Below, one piece after another: positions 1 through 9,539 of a stretch of 64,000 bases of DNA. Position 1 is the stretch's first letter. Each line of letters opens with the position of its first letter. The notes below the pieces were generated by a model, which was not told the origin of the DNA, made no database searches, and saw nothing but the letters and a program-made list of their open reading frames with translations. The position numbers and the translations under genes are program-made. Source of the DNA: Fibrisoma montanum (lineage in GTDB: Bacteria; Bacteroidota; Bacteroidia; Cytophagales; Spirosomataceae); contig NZ_QXED01000003.1 of assembly GCF_003583365.1 (NCBI RefSeq), forward strand, positions 682,001 to 746,000. The letters are read 5' to 3'.

Positions 1-800
1 TTAGTTGTGATAATAATGGCACCACCCGCGGCCCGGCTTCCATATAGAGCCGTAGCACCGGGGCCTTTCAGCACCGTCACCTTTTCAATATCATCTGGGT
101 TCAGATCCGACAGGCTCGACCCATAATCGACCGGGCTATCCTGCGAGAGGTGGGATGTAAAACCGGTTCCCGTGATCCGGCTGCTGACCGGCACACCATC
201 CACTACGATCAGAGCCTGATTGTTTTCCAGGTTCAGCGACGACTCCCCGCGCAATGTAATCCGCGACGACCCCATCGGTCCCGCGCCCGTTCCCTGAATG
301 TTCAGCCCAGCTACCTTACCCGACAGCGAATTGACCCAGTTGCTGGTGCGCGCGTCTTTCACTGCGTTTTCGCTGACCGTCTGGGCCGCGTAACCTAATG
401 ACTTCTCTTCCCGTTTGATACCCAGCGCCGTTACAACCACTTCGTTAAGCATCTGGTCGTTGGGTTTAAGCTGTACGTCAATTTGCGACTTGTTGGCGAG
501 GGGCACTTCGGTCGTTACGAAACCGACGAAACTAAACACCAGTACATCGCCTGGTTTCAGCGTCCTGGCGGGCGTAAGCGCGTAAGCGCCCGTTGCATCC
601 GTTACGGCTCCGTTGAGTGTGCCTTTAATCACGACGTTAACTCCCGGGATGGGCTGGCCCTTGTCGTCAGAAACGACGCCTTTGATCATGGCCGTTTGTC
701 CGAACAGACTACCAGCGCTCAACAGAAGCGCCATAACGAGTGTAGATACTGGCGTACGAACGGCCTTGAGCAGCTGAAGAAGTAAACAGTTGTGTTCCAT
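1..800 (-). CDS. SusC/RagA-type TonB-dependent receptor, N-terminal part (cut by left edge)
   Basis: Outer-membrane receptor that imports oligosaccharides or other large nutrients with TonB energy, normally with a SusD lipoprotein. The frame opens with ATG at 800 and stays open to base 1, giving 266 residues. Residues 1-35 look like a signal peptide (hydrophobic LVMALLLSAGSLFG). Residues about 38-115 are a carboxypeptidase-regulatory-like domain (GQPIPGVNVVIKG). A linker with LNEVVVTALG follows, then the plug, ending in the conserved ALYGSRAAGGAIIITT. The barrel, about three quarters of a usual 1000-residue protein, lies outside the window. It follows an AraC regulator gene and a complete SusC/SusD pair on the same strand, so this is a second receptor of the same locus or the start of the next one. 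Substrate unknown. Confidence 0.93.
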   Translation of the reverse strand, partial: MEHNCLLLQLLKAVRTPVSTLVMALLLSAGSLFGQTAMIKGVVSDDKGQPIPGVNVVIKGTLNGAVTDATGAYALTPARTLKPGDVLVFSFVGFVTTEVPLANKSQIDVQLKPNDQMLNEVVVTALGIKREEKSLGYAAQTVSENAVKDARTSNWVNSLSGKVAGLNIQGTGAGPMGSSRITLRGESSLNLENNQALIVVDGVPVSSRITGTGFTSHLSQDSPVDYGSSLSDLNPDDIEKVTVLKGPGATALYGSRAAGGAIIITT

Positions 801-859
801 TCTGGACGATCATCTGATAGGTTCGACGGCGAATCTACCCAGACGACCGGCGATCAGGC

Positions 860-900
860 GTCCGAGCCGTTCGGCGCGGTTCGGGCCGAACGGCTCGGAC
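860..900. terminator. Perfect 16-bp stem-loop between AraC gene and second susC
   Basis: The arm at 860-875 (GTCCGAGCCGTTCGGC) is the exact reverse complement of 885-900, with a 9-nt loop. It begins 25 nt past the stop of the AraC gene and lies 60 nt before the susC start at 800. No T-run follows on the minus strand, so it may be a leader or mRNA-end structure rather than an intrinsic terminator. The rest of the spacer shows no clear promoter. Confidence 0.55.
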
Positions 901-925
901 ATTACCAATCACAACTAATTAACTT

Positions 926-2092
926 TCAACTACTTATTTGTTTTACCTTATTTTTAAATTGTGCCCGCTTCGCCTTACTTTCGCTTAACACAAGCCGTTG
1001 GTACTCAGTTGGGCTCATACCGGTTACAGCCTTAAAATACGTATTGAACGTCGTCTTTGACTGGAAACCAACCTGACGCATCAACTCGGCCATACGGCGG
1101 CCCCGGGGGTTTTGGTTCAATAACCGAATCATCTCCTGCACACGGTATTCGTTGACGTACACGTAAAAATTTTTTCCGGCCTTTACCGACAATATCTGGG
1201 ACGTATGCTGCCGGGATATAGCGAGCCGTCCGGCCAGGTCATCTAGAGAAAGCTCAGGATTGCGGTAAGGTTTCTCGCGCTCCATGAGGCTTTCTAATGC
1301 CTGCCATTGTTCCTCAATCTGATCCTGAGTCAATCCCGATTTTTTATACATAACCGCCTGCCGGTTTTCCTCAATGGATGGAACAGCGATTTCTTCAGAA
1401 AGCGTTGGTGCAGATTCGGCCTTCTGAGTAAAGAAAAAGCGAAGGCAGACGAACGAAATCAAACCGAAAATCAGGTATGGAATGAGGTGGCCTTCCCATT
1501 CGATCTGGAGCCACTCGGTCAGCAGTTTCGACCCTTTTCCAGTCAGACCAGCCGCAATGAACAATCCGCTGATTCGTTGTAGCAGGCTCTGATCAGCCTG
1601 GGAAGGTATTGGACTACGGCGTAGCATCACCAGCAGATAGCTGTGATACAACAGCAGCGAAATCACACCCAGGTTTCCGTATGGAGTAAAAATCGTCTTG
1701 AATAAGGCTGGGTTTTTCAGGGGCAGCTGCGTCAGCACGCTGAAGATGTAAAGAGCGAAAGCCGCGAAAAACGGAATGAGATGTAGTATATGAACAGGCC
1801 GGGACAATGGTTTACCGAGCAGTTGCCGGTACTGAAAATAGACCAGTGGCCCGTAGGCAAAGGTAGTAAAGCTGTTAAGCCGCCGAAACAGAACGGGGTC
1901 GTGTAAAATACCGAGAAGGTACAATTTAATGCCCAGGTGTAAAATCACCAGCGTCAGCAGGGCTTTGATGTAGCTGTAATCGCGGGACTGCGCGTGTCGG
2001 AGCGGCAACAGGTACAGAACAACGAGGGTTTGTACGAAGGCGAACGTCGTAACGAGAACAAGCATGCCGGGCTTTTTGGTAAAATTACCCAA
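926..2092 (-). CDS. Membrane-anchored AraC-family transcriptional regulator
   Basis: 388 residues. The N-terminal half (about 1-230) is a series of six or seven hydrophobic segments (for example LVLVTTFAFVQTLVVLYLLP and HLIPYLIFGLISFVCLRFFF); the C-terminal part (about 280-370) is an AraC/XylS double helix-turn-helix ending in VGFQSKTTFNTYFKAVTGMSPTEYQ. The domain order implies a DNA-binding domain held at the inner membrane, an arrangement known in Bacteroidota, probably sensing a membrane or periplasmic signal. It lies 45 nt downstream of susD and 125 nt upstream of a second susC, so local control of the uptake genes is a reasonable inference. An alternative start is the Met ten codons downstream (2065), directly before the first membrane segment. 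Confidence 0.88.
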   Translation of the reverse strand: MGNFTKKPGMLVLVTTFAFVQTLVVLYLLPLRHAQSRDYSYIKALLTLVILHLGIKLYLLGILHDPVLFRRLNSFTTFAYGPLVYFQYRQLLGKPLSRPVHILHLIPFFAAFALYIFSVLTQLPLKNPALFKTIFTPYGNLGVISLLLYHSYLLVMLRRSPIPSQADQSLLQRISGLFIAAGLTGKGSKLLTEWLQIEWEGHLIPYLIFGLISFVCLRFFFTQKAESAPTLSEEIAVPSIEENRQAVMYKKSGLTQDQIEEQWQALESLMEREKPYRNPELSLDDLAGRLAISRQHTSQILSVKAGKNFYVYVNEYRVQEMIRLLNQNPRGRRMAELMRQVGFQSKTTFNTYFKAVTGMSPTEYQRLVLSESKAKRAQFKNKVKQISS

Positions 2093-2137
2093 TCAGCCCG
2101 GCATGGATGGTTTAAGAAATTGTTACGTTAACGCGGC

Positions 2138-3670
2138 TCAATACCCCGGATTCTGGTACATACGCTCCGGATTCAGCTTCACCTCATCGAACGGAATTGG
2201 ATAGTAATAATCCTTTGTCCCGAAGTTCGACACCTTGGCCGTTCCATAATCGGCCTGGCTCTTGGTTTGCATGTATGACACTAGTTCGGCCGGGGTGAAG
2301 AACCGCAGCAGATCAAACCAGCGGTGGTTCTCGAACGCCAGCTCCACCCGCCGTTCGTGCAGAATAGCCAGTTTCAGCGTCGGGTACTTACTGCTATAAG
2401 CCGGATTGTTTCTCGCCACCTCATAGGTCGGTAGTTTGGCCCGTTCGCGCACCATGTTCAGATACTGAATGGCCGTAGCTTCTTCACCCAGGTACAGGTG
2501 CGTTTCGGCCAGCATCAGAATTACGTCGGCGTACCGAATCAGAATCCAGTCGTTGCCGCCCCAGCCGTTGGTACCAGCCGCCGGGCTCGTGTCGCGGTAC
2601 TTCGTGATGAAATAATCGCGTACGTTGCTGGCATTGGCGAACCTGATGGAAAAATCCCTGCGCGGATCGCCTTCTTCGTATTCCTTCACCAGATCCGGCT
2701 TGACGTTGCCGCCCGAACCGGTCGAGACGCGCAGCGAGTTGATGGTCTCGCCGGCAGCCTGGTTGTTAGCCGCGATGCTCGATGCAAAGTTTACGTCGCC
2801 CTGCCGGTACACGATCTGGAAAATAATTTCCGGGTTGGTCGATTTCTTCGACACGTCGAATACATCCTGATACGGGATGTCCTTCAGTGCCCCGAATGCT
2901 TTCTTGCTGTAGGCATTCGTCAGGTGGGTTTTCGCCTGATTCAGGTTAGCCGCGCGGTTGGCCTGGTCGAGGGTGGTTGCCATCGTCAGGTACACCTGCC
3001 CCAGCAGCGACAGTCCGGCGACCTTCGACACCCGGCCTTTGCTGGACGCGGGCTGGTGGTCGGGCAGTGGGCTGTTAACGACCTCCGTCAGATCGGCCAC
3101 GATCTGCTCGTAGACTTTCTCTTTTTTCTCGCGGAACGTATTGGCCTGTACCTCATCGGCGGAGTTCAGGGGCCGGGTTACCAGCGGCACATCCCCCCAC
3201 TTGCGGACCAGATGGAAGTAGATCAGCGCCCGGATGAATTTCGCTTCGGCCTGGTACTGCGCCTTCGTCTGGGCGTTGGCAAAGGTTACGTTCTCCATGC
3301 CGGCCAGCACCTGATTGGTGCGGGTGACAATCTGGTACAACGCCAGCCAGTGCGACTTCAGGTACGTATTGCTGGGCAGAATGGAAAAATCGTTGAACTG
3401 GAACGGTTCGCCGGCGTTCGACTGGTTGTCGTTCCGGCCCGTGTTATCCGACCGTTCTTCCGAAAACAGGCCGCTGCCTTCGGCGATTCCGTTGTTGTTG
3501 CGCAGGGATTGGTACACCCCGTTCAACCCCAGCAGCACATCATTTTCGGACTGGTAGTAATCGGCGGCTGACACGGCGTTCGGGTCGGTCTGCACCAGAA
3601 AATCCTCGTTGCAGGCCGCCAGCGGTAAGAGTGCACAGATGCACAATACGCGTAAGAATGTATGATTCAT
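2138..3670 (-). CDS. SusD/RagB-family nutrient-binding outer-membrane lipoprotein
   Basis: 510 residues, usual family length. The signal peptide ends in the lipobox LAAC with Cys20 as lipidation site. SusD proteins cap the SusC barrel on the cell surface and capture the ligand. Recognisable features are the helical TPR-like core (RYADVILMLAETHLYLG) and the conserved C-terminal segment ERRVELAFENHRWFDLLRF, followed by a terminal YPIPFDEVKLNP motif. It lies downstream of the complete susC (stop 3907) on the same strand, across a 236-nt spacer filled with inverted repeats. The ligand cannot be read from the sequence; no glycoside hydrolase lies beside the pair, so this is not a classical polysaccharide locus. 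Confidence 0.95.
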   Translation of the reverse strand: MNHTFLRVLCICALLPLAACNEDFLVQTDPNAVSAADYYQSENDVLLGLNGVYQSLRNNNGIAEGSGLFSEERSDNTGRNDNQSNAGEPFQFNDFSILPSNTYLKSHWLALYQIVTRTNQVLAGMENVTFANAQTKAQYQAEAKFIRALIYFHLVRKWGDVPLVTRPLNSADEVQANTFREKKEKVYEQIVADLTEVVNSPLPDHQPASSKGRVSKVAGLSLLGQVYLTMATTLDQANRAANLNQAKTHLTNAYSKKAFGALKDIPYQDVFDVSKKSTNPEIIFQIVYRQGDVNFASSIAANNQAAGETINSLRVSTGSGGNVKPDLVKEYEEGDPRRDFSIRFANASNVRDYFITKYRDTSPAAGTNGWGGNDWILIRYADVILMLAETHLYLGEEATAIQYLNMVRERAKLPTYEVARNNPAYSSKYPTLKLAILHERRVELAFENHRWFDLLRFFTPAELVSYMQTKSQADYGTAKVSNFGTKDYYYPIPFDEVKLNPERMYQNPGY

Positions 3671-3749
3671 AAATGTAACGTCTTTGTTCTGATTCAGTTA
3701 TTGTGAAATGACTAACTACGGATTGGACCGTGATTATTCGTTGTCCCTC

Positions 3750-3894
3750 GGTCAGACGTACCGTCAAGCCTACTTGTCCGCAGACTCGTGTCTGACGGTA
3801 CGTCTGACCGCAAAGCAGGCACCTCGGATCTGCCGGTCTGACGGTACGTCAGACCTACCGTTCGCAGACTCGGTCTGACGCGGTACGTCTGACC
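3750..3894. repeat. Four-copy palindromic repeat in the susC-susD spacer
   Basis: The 17-bp unit GGTCAGACGTACCGTCA at 3750-3766 recurs as an exact reverse complement at 3793-3809. Two further imperfect palindromes carrying the same words lie at 3835-3855 (GGTCTGAC and GTCAGACC arms) and 3872-3894. On susC-susD mRNA these would form one long or several local hairpins. Likely roles are mRNA stabilisation or partial termination that sets the SusC:SusD ratio, or a REP-like repeat family; function not shown by sequence. Confidence 0.8.
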
Positions 3895-3906
3895 GCAGGC
3901 AGCCTG

Positions 3907-6900
3907 CTAGAAGGTCAGTTTAACCCCTACGTTGTATCCACGAGCCAGCGGATAGACCCCGTAGTCGACACCCGGTGTCAGGTTGCTGCCCGCGCTGGTT
4001 GTACCGCCGGTCGTACCGGTGGCCGCATCGTAGTACGTGTTGTAGTTATAGTCCACCTCCGGATTGTAGCCTTTGTACTTGGTCAGCGTAAAGGCGTTGT
4101 TCACGTTGAGATACACGCGCAGGCCGCTCACCCGCACCTTGCTCAGCAGACTAGCGGGCAGGTTGTAGCCCAGCGTAATGTTCGTGCAGCGCAGGAACGA
4201 GCCATTTTGCAGGTAGAAGGTCGACAGGCGCGTGCTGTTCGACTGCGTACCGCCCCGCGACGCCCGGTAGATTTCGCCGTTGCCCGGCTGCGCTTCCGAC
4301 CGGTAGCGCTCCGTCACGACCGAGTACTGGTTACCCGACGCTTCCATGTTGAACACGTAGTAATCCTGCCCGTCGAGCACCTCGTTGCCATACGTACCGT
4401 TGAAAGTGGCGTTGATATCCAGCGCTTTGTAGCTGGCCGTCGCCGAGAAGCCGTACGAGAACTTCGGGTAGGGTGAACCGATCACGCGCTTGTCGGCATC
4501 GTTGACCACCCCGTCGCCGTTGACATCTTCGAAAATCAGGTCGCCGGGACGTAGCGGGTTGCTGGATGCCGTTGAACGGGGAGGTCCTTTGCGGACGTAA
4601 CCCGGCGCGAAAGTCTGCGTTGCGGAGTTGTAGTTGGCATTGTCCTGCGCAATGGCCTCCATGTCCGATTCACGTACCATACCGACGACCTTGAAGCCGT
4701 AGAACATACCGATGGGCTGCCCTTCCTGCGTAATGTGCGTGATGTACGTCCGCTCAGCACCGATCCCGATGATGGTGTTGGCCCCACCCATGTCGAGGAC
4801 CTTGTTGCGGTTCAGCGAGAAATTGCCGCTTAGATTCAGTCTGAAATCCCCGCTTGAAATAACCCGGCCGTCGACTTGGAATTCAAGCCCCTTGTTCTCA
4901 ATCTTGGAGTTGCGCAGGTTGGTCAGGATGCTCGACGTACCCGAAACGGCCGAGATCGGCTGGTTGAACAGCAGGTCGTATGAATTACTGATGTAGCCGT
5001 TGGCGATCAGTAGCAGGCGGTTGTTGAACAAGCCCAGGTCCACGCCCAGGTTATACTGCGAGGTCGACTCCCAGCCGAGGCCCTGATCTTTGATGGCACC
5101 GGCCGAGACCGCCGTCTGAATGGTACCGGTACCAAATACCGTCCCGCCCGGACTGGCCATCGTTTGCAGGTAATTGTAGTTTCCGATGTTGTAGTTTCCG
5201 GTCAGCCCCCAGCTCGCCCGCAGCTTGAGCGTCGATGCATCGCCCAGCCAGTCCTGATAGAACGGTTCGTTCGATACCGTCCAGCCGGCCGACACCGATG
5301 GGAAGTTACCCCAGCGGTTGAGCGGCCCGAAACGCGACGAACCATCGGTCCGGAAGGCGGCCGTCAGGAAGTACTTTTCGTTGAAGCTGTACGTCGCGCG
5401 GGCCAGATACGACAGCAGCGTTTCGTTGTATTTCCGGGTGCCGTTGTTTAACGCGAAGAAGCTCGGATCGGCGCCTTTAGCCGTGATCTCCTGTACGCGG
5501 TCATTCTGGAATCCCTGCGCCGTTACGCTGATGATATCGCCGGTAGTCTTCTGGGCCGTGTACCCCGCCAGCAGGCTCAGGTTGTGCGGACCAAACTGCC
5601 GGTTGTAGGTAGCCGTAAACTCACCCAGCAGGTTCTGCGTCGCCGTGGTAGCGGCCGTAGCCCGGGCGGCTGCGATGGCGGCCGGTGAATACGGCGGATT
5701 GTTGCCGCTGCTCAGGCTGGTCGGCAGGTAGTATTCGTACTTCTCGTTATAGGCCTGGAAACCGAGGTTCGCCCGGGCAGTCAGTCCCGGAATGATTTCG
5801 TAGCTGGCCGTTCCGTTGATCGTGCTGCGGAGCCCTCTGCGGGTAATGTTGGTCTCCCGGGCGAGCGCCAGCGGGTTTTCGATGGTCTGGTAGCCAAACT
5901 GCGGAGCCTTGGAAGCCGCTTCGTTCTTCAGCAGGTTGCCGTTATCGTCAAACGCCCGGAAAATCGGCATGTAGATCAGCGCCCCCAGAATCGGGCCCTG
6001 GTTGAAACGCCCTTCCTGCACCTCCCGGCTGTTGGTCGACGTTACGAAGATGCTCGTTCCGACTTTCAGCTTCTTGCTGATGTCGCCGTCGATGTTGGCC
6101 CGTACGTTCAGCCGCTCCTGTCTGGTCGGGTCCAGAATGCCCTGCTGGTTCAGGTAACCCGCGCTGATCAGATAACGGGTCGTGGCATTACCACCCGAGA
6201 ACGACAGGTTGTGCCGGTTGACGGGTGCATTCCGGTACAGCACGTCCTGCCAGTCGGTGTTGTACTGCGGAGCGATCATGCGCTGGTTGGCAAAATCATA
6301 AAACTCGGTCGGGATCTGCACCGCACCGGCGTTACCCACATTGGCGACCCGGGTTGCATTCGGGTCGGAGAAGTTGGCGTTGGTAAACGGCCGGCCGGCG
6401 TTCTGCATCAGGTCGCGGTATGTGTTGTTGCGGGCATCAATCAGCAGTTCGACAAACTCGGTTGAATTCAGCAGCTTTACTTTATTAGCCAGCTGGTTAA
6501 TTCCAAACTGGTATTCGTAGTCAATCCGGGCTTTGCCTTCCTTGCCGCGCTTGGTCGTGATGAGCACCACGCCCCCCGACGCCCGCGAGCCGTAGATGGC
6601 CGCCGAAGCCGCATCTTTCAGGATGTCGATGCTTTCGATATCGTTGGGGTTGATAAACACGTCGTTACCGGCCGGAAACCCGTCGATCACGTACAGCGGA
6701 TCAGAACTGGCGTTGATCGAGCCGATACCCCGCACCCGGATTTTGGTAGCGATGTAGGGCGCGCCACTCACCTGCGACACCTGCACCCCGGCCAGCTTGC
6801 CGACCAGTGCCTGGCCCAGCGTCGGGGCGGTTACGTTCAGCTCGCGGGCTTTTACGTTGGCGATAGCCCCCGTTACGTCGCTTTTGCGCAAGGTCTGGTA

Positions 6901-7275
6901 ACCCACCGCCACCACTTCATTCAGTTGCGTGGCGCTTTCGGTCAGCTGCACGGTCAGCGAGGTCTGCGACGATACGGCTACCTCCCTGGTATCAAAGCCG
7001 ATGAACGAAAACACCAGCGTCGCTCCCGAGGCCACCTCAATCGAGAACTGCCCATTGGCATCCGACACGGTTCCGCGCTTGGTTTGCTTTTCCACGATAC
7101 TTACCCCCGCCAGCGGCTGATTGGCCTGATCGGTGACGGTGCCCGTGATGCGTAGCAACTGGCTGTCCGGCGAGTCGGACGCCCGGACCGTCGGCCCGGC
7201 CAACGCACTCATTATCCACACTAAAACCAGCAGATACCGCAGGTACCCGCTTCTACAACTTGAGTAAACGTTCAT
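3907..7275 (-). CDS. SusC/RagA-family TonB-linked outer-membrane receptor
   Basis: 1122 residues from the ATG at 7275; the frame stays open 22 codons further upstream, but 7275 places a normal signal peptide (YLRYLLVLVWIMSALAGP) near the N-terminus. Domain order: signal peptide, carboxypeptidase-regulatory-like domain (about 40-120, GTVTDQANQPLAGVSIVEK), the LNEVVAVGYQT motif, plug (about 130-250, including LYVIDGFPAG, SIEKD-like SIDILKDAASAAIYGSR and GGVVLITTKRG), then a long beta-barrel ending in aromatic-rich NVGVKLTF. It works with the SusD at 2138-3670 to bind and import a nutrient across the outer membrane. The upstream genes 7404-9539 on the same strand may belong to the same transcription unit, with a 128-nt gap. 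Confidence 0.95.
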   Translation of the reverse strand: MNVYSSCRSGYLRYLLVLVWIMSALAGPTVRASDSPDSQLLRITGTVTDQANQPLAGVSIVEKQTKRGTVSDANGQFSIEVASGATLVFSFIGFDTREVAVSSQTSLTVQLTESATQLNEVVAVGYQTLRKSDVTGAIANVKARELNVTAPTLGQALVGKLAGVQVSQVSGAPYIATKIRVRGIGSINASSDPLYVIDGFPAGNDVFINPNDIESIDILKDAASAAIYGSRASGGVVLITTKRGKEGKARIDYEYQFGINQLANKVKLLNSTEFVELLIDARNNTYRDLMQNAGRPFTNANFSDPNATRVANVGNAGAVQIPTEFYDFANQRMIAPQYNTDWQDVLYRNAPVNRHNLSFSGGNATTRYLISAGYLNQQGILDPTRQERLNVRANIDGDISKKLKVGTSIFVTSTNSREVQEGRFNQGPILGALIYMPIFRAFDDNGNLLKNEAASKAPQFGYQTIENPLALARETNITRRGLRSTINGTASYEIIPGLTARANLGFQAYNEKYEYYLPTSLSSGNNPPYSPAAIAAARATAATTATQNLLGEFTATYNRQFGPHNLSLLAGYTAQKTTGDIISVTAQGFQNDRVQEITAKGADPSFFALNNGTRKYNETLLSYLARATYSFNEKYFLTAAFRTDGSSRFGPLNRWGNFPSVSAGWTVSNEPFYQDWLGDASTLKLRASWGLTGNYNIGNYNYLQTMASPGGTVFGTGTIQTAVSAGAIKDQGLGWESTSQYNLGVDLGLFNNRLLLIANGYISNSYDLLFNQPISAVSGTSSILTNLRNSKIENKGLEFQVDGRVISSGDFRLNLSGNFSLNRNKVLDMGGANTIIGIGAERTYITHITQEGQPIGMFYGFKVVGMVRESDMEAIAQDNANYNSATQTFAPGYVRKGPPRSTASSNPLRPGDLIFEDVNGDGVVNDADKRVIGSPYPKFSYGFSATASYKALDINATFNGTYGNEVLDGQDYYVFNMEASGNQYSVVTERYRSEAQPGNGEIYRASRGGTQSNSTRLSTFYLQNGSFLRCTNITLGYNLPASLLSKVRVSGLRVYLNVNNAFTLTKYKGYNPEVDYNYNTYYDAATGTTGGTTSAGSNLTPGVDYGVYPLARGYNVGVKLTF

Positions 7276-7403
7276 AGCACATTTTGAGTTGGTTAGAACT
7301 ATAGAGCAAAAAGGGAATACAGAGAATGACCGGACCAGCACCCGCCAGACAGGCTACGGGTGAGTTGCGGTAGAAGAGCGGCTTTAGGAGGAGGCCGGTT
7401 TAA

Positions 7404-8267
7404 CTACCAGGCCAGTTTCATAAGGTGTGCGTTATTCGTTCGGGACGACGTAACGGCAATGCCGGTTGTCAGGTCGTCGAGGAGCGTGAACCCTTCGAGT
7501 TCGTCGGCCTTGTCCACATCGATGGTGTTGATCACCGCCTGCTGGCCCGATTCAATGGACTTTTTCAGATCCACGAACGTGAACCGCCACCGGCGGCCCT
7601 CGATCTGGTTCTGAATCAGGACGAGTACCCCCTTCGACGGAATCCAGTGCAGGTTCTGCACCCAGGGTGAGCAGGTGAATTTGTTGACCACCACACCCGG
7701 TTCGCTGGTCTTTCTGGCGGTACGTAGTTTCTCAGGGTCGTAGAACCGGACTTCGTTGCGCTTGTCGCCGTAATCGGCCGTTGCAACGTACCATTTGTCG
7801 TTGTAGCGTACGTATTCTGGGCGCGTCCCCTGGATGCAGGCATCGTCTTCGATGGTGTTGAGCAGGTTCCCATCCAGGGTGCCGGTGCGCAGGAGTCCCT
7901 CCCAGTCGACGCTGTAGATGACCGCCCGCCAGACCGTTCCTTCCGGATTTAACCGGATGCTATTTCCAATGAAGGTCGGCCCCGACCCGTTGTAGGCGAT
8001 GCCCGTCGGGTGGTTAATGATATCCTTACCGCCCTCCGTTAGTCTGACTTCCCGCCCGGTGTAGACCAGTTGGCGGTCTTTCACGTCGTAGATACGCATC
8101 ATGCCCACCTCGCGGTCGCCGTAGAGAAACGCCTTTCCCTTCAAGTAGCTGACCCCCTGGCACGCACCCAGCGAATCGATGGTGGTGGAACTGACCAACT
8201 CTACGTTCACGCTGGTCGTCAGAAACGGCAGCGCGCCCAGCAAACCAATCAATACAAGTGTCTTCAT
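7404..8267 (-). CDS. Secreted protein of unknown function, probable beta-propeller
   Basis: 287 residues with an N-terminal signal peptide (MKTLVLIGLLGALPFLTTS). The rest has short beta-rich segments with recurring hydrophobic-Asp patterns (KGKAFLYGDREVGMMRIYDV, WYVATADYGDKRNEVRFYDP, LHWIPSKGVLVLIQNQIEGR), suggesting a propeller-like fold exported to the periplasm or surface. No catalytic motif was recognised and no family is named with confidence. It starts 12 nt downstream of the YdcF-like gene on the same strand, so the two are very likely cotranscribed, and it precedes the SusC/SusD pair; it may help process the nutrient imported there. Confidence 0.7.
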   Translation of the reverse strand: MKTLVLIGLLGALPFLTTSVNVELVSSTTIDSLGACQGVSYLKGKAFLYGDREVGMMRIYDVKDRQLVYTGREVRLTEGGKDIINHPTGIAYNGSGPTFIGNSIRLNPEGTVWRAVIYSVDWEGLLRTGTLDGNLLNTIEDDACIQGTRPEYVRYNDKWYVATADYGDKRNEVRFYDPEKLRTARKTSEPGVVVNKFTCSPWVQNLHWIPSKGVLVLIQNQIEGRRWRFTFVDLKKSIESGQQAVINTIDVDKADELEGFTLLDDLTTGIAVTSSRTNNAHLMKLAW

Positions 8268-8279
8268 AGCGTCTGTTGT

Positions 8280-9539
8280 TTACGGATCAAGCGGTTCGGT
8301 TGGGTTGATGTGCAGCGACTCAAGCGTCGGGTAAAACTCAGATTCGGTATCCGACAGGCGTTTGCCGTTGCGGTACGGGACGTAGCCCAGTTCCTGCAGG
8401 CAGCGTTTTTCGAGGACCCCGTCCGTGATGTAATAACTCTGCGATTTGGTAGTCGACGCCAGGCAGGGCTTGTCGAACGGCATACCGTAGCGGTAAATCA
8501 GCCGGGCGCAGTTGCGCATGTTGGTAGTGGTGTGCCGGGCGTGGGGATCAATGAGGATGGCGTCTTCGGGAATGCCCATGACCGCTATCAGGTAGCGCTT
8601 CATCTCGAAAGCCTCACTGAACCGGGTCTTGTAGGGGTGCACCCGTCCGCCCGACACAACGATAAACGGGGCCTTGCCTTCCCGGTACCGCAGGGCCGCC
8701 ACCCGGCACCGCAGCATCCCCGACGCGCTGAGCGGAACGGCGGGGTCGTCGGGACCGGCACCGGGCACCAGAATGACCGTGTAGGGGTACTTGCTCCAGT
8801 TCATCCTGGCTACCCGTTCGTAGGCCGCCCGGTTTTCGCCGGCCGCCATCGGCTCAAAATCGGCGGCCTGTTCGCGCTCGTTGATTTCGAGAAACCGCAG
8901 CGCACTGGTCAGTGACGGCTCAAAGAACAGCGTCGAGTTGCGGGTTTCATCCCAGACCGCCTGCGTACAGGCGTTGACCAACTGGGCGTAGCGGGCATCC
9001 CTGACGTTGAAGCTGATGGAGTCAATAGCGGGATAGTTTGGTTTCTGCCCCTGGGCGTAGACACCAATAGCAAAATTGATCCCGGCCGCATCCTGCTCCC
9101 AGGCTTTCACCAGCAGTTTGTCGGGCGTCAGGTTGTGGTGGCGGTAATACGTTCCCGACGGAATGAGGTGGTCGGCCACCAGCCGGCCGAGTGCATTGCC
9201 GGGGCTGTAGAGCCGGGCGAGTTGCCTGCCGATGGCGTGCATCTCCTCCGGCGAAACCTTCATCCGCTCGGTATAGCAGGACGCCACATTTTTGCAATCG
9301 GTCAGCGAGGATGCGAGTTGCTGATGTTTTTGGCGGGCGATGCGGGCCAGTACCGAATCCTTCTCGATGAGCGCCCGGGCCTCTTTGCTGGTACGTAGTA
9401 AGGTGAGAAGGTAGTAATTCTTGGACTCAACCCCATTGTCTCCTTGTACTATCCTATATTTTTGACTGGGAGGGAGAGATTGAGCAATGGAAAAATAGGG
9501 AATGCAAAAGAAAAGAAGGAACAAGAGCCGTTGCTTCAT
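8280..9539 (-). CDS. YdcF/SanA-type (DUF218) protein with signal peptide
   Basis: 419 residues from the ATG at 9539; nine more in-frame codons exist upstream, but 9539 gives a clean signal peptide (MKQRLLFLLFFCIPYFSIAQ). The C-terminal part (about 240-400) carries DUF218/YdcF hallmarks: VILVPGAGPDD, a Ser/Arg helix (LSASGMLRCRVAALRYREGK), FIVVSGGRVHP, then ILIDPHARHTTTNMRNCARL. Members such as SanA/ElyC act in envelope integrity; the biochemical activity of most is unknown. The roughly 230-residue N-terminal part is unlike classic YdcF proteins and makes this a long variant. First gene of a minus-strand cluster ending with SusC/SusD. Confidence 0.8.
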   Translation of the reverse strand: MKQRLLFLLFFCIPYFSIAQSLPPSQKYRIVQGDNGVESKNYYLLTLLRTSKEARALIEKDSVLARIARQKHQQLASSLTDCKNVASCYTERMKVSPEEMHAIGRQLARLYSPGNALGRLVADHLIPSGTYYRHHNLTPDKLLVKAWEQDAAGINFAIGVYAQGQKPNYPAIDSISFNVRDARYAQLVNACTQAVWDETRNSTLFFEPSLTSALRFLEINEREQAADFEPMAAGENRAAYERVARMNWSKYPYTVILVPGAGPDDPAVPLSASGMLRCRVAALRYREGKAPFIVVSGGRVHPYKTRFSEAFEMKRYLIAVMGIPEDAILIDPHARHTTTNMRNCARLIYRYGMPFDKPCLASTTKSQSYYITDGVLEKRCLQELGYVPYRNGKRLSDTESEFYPTLESLHINPTEPLDP

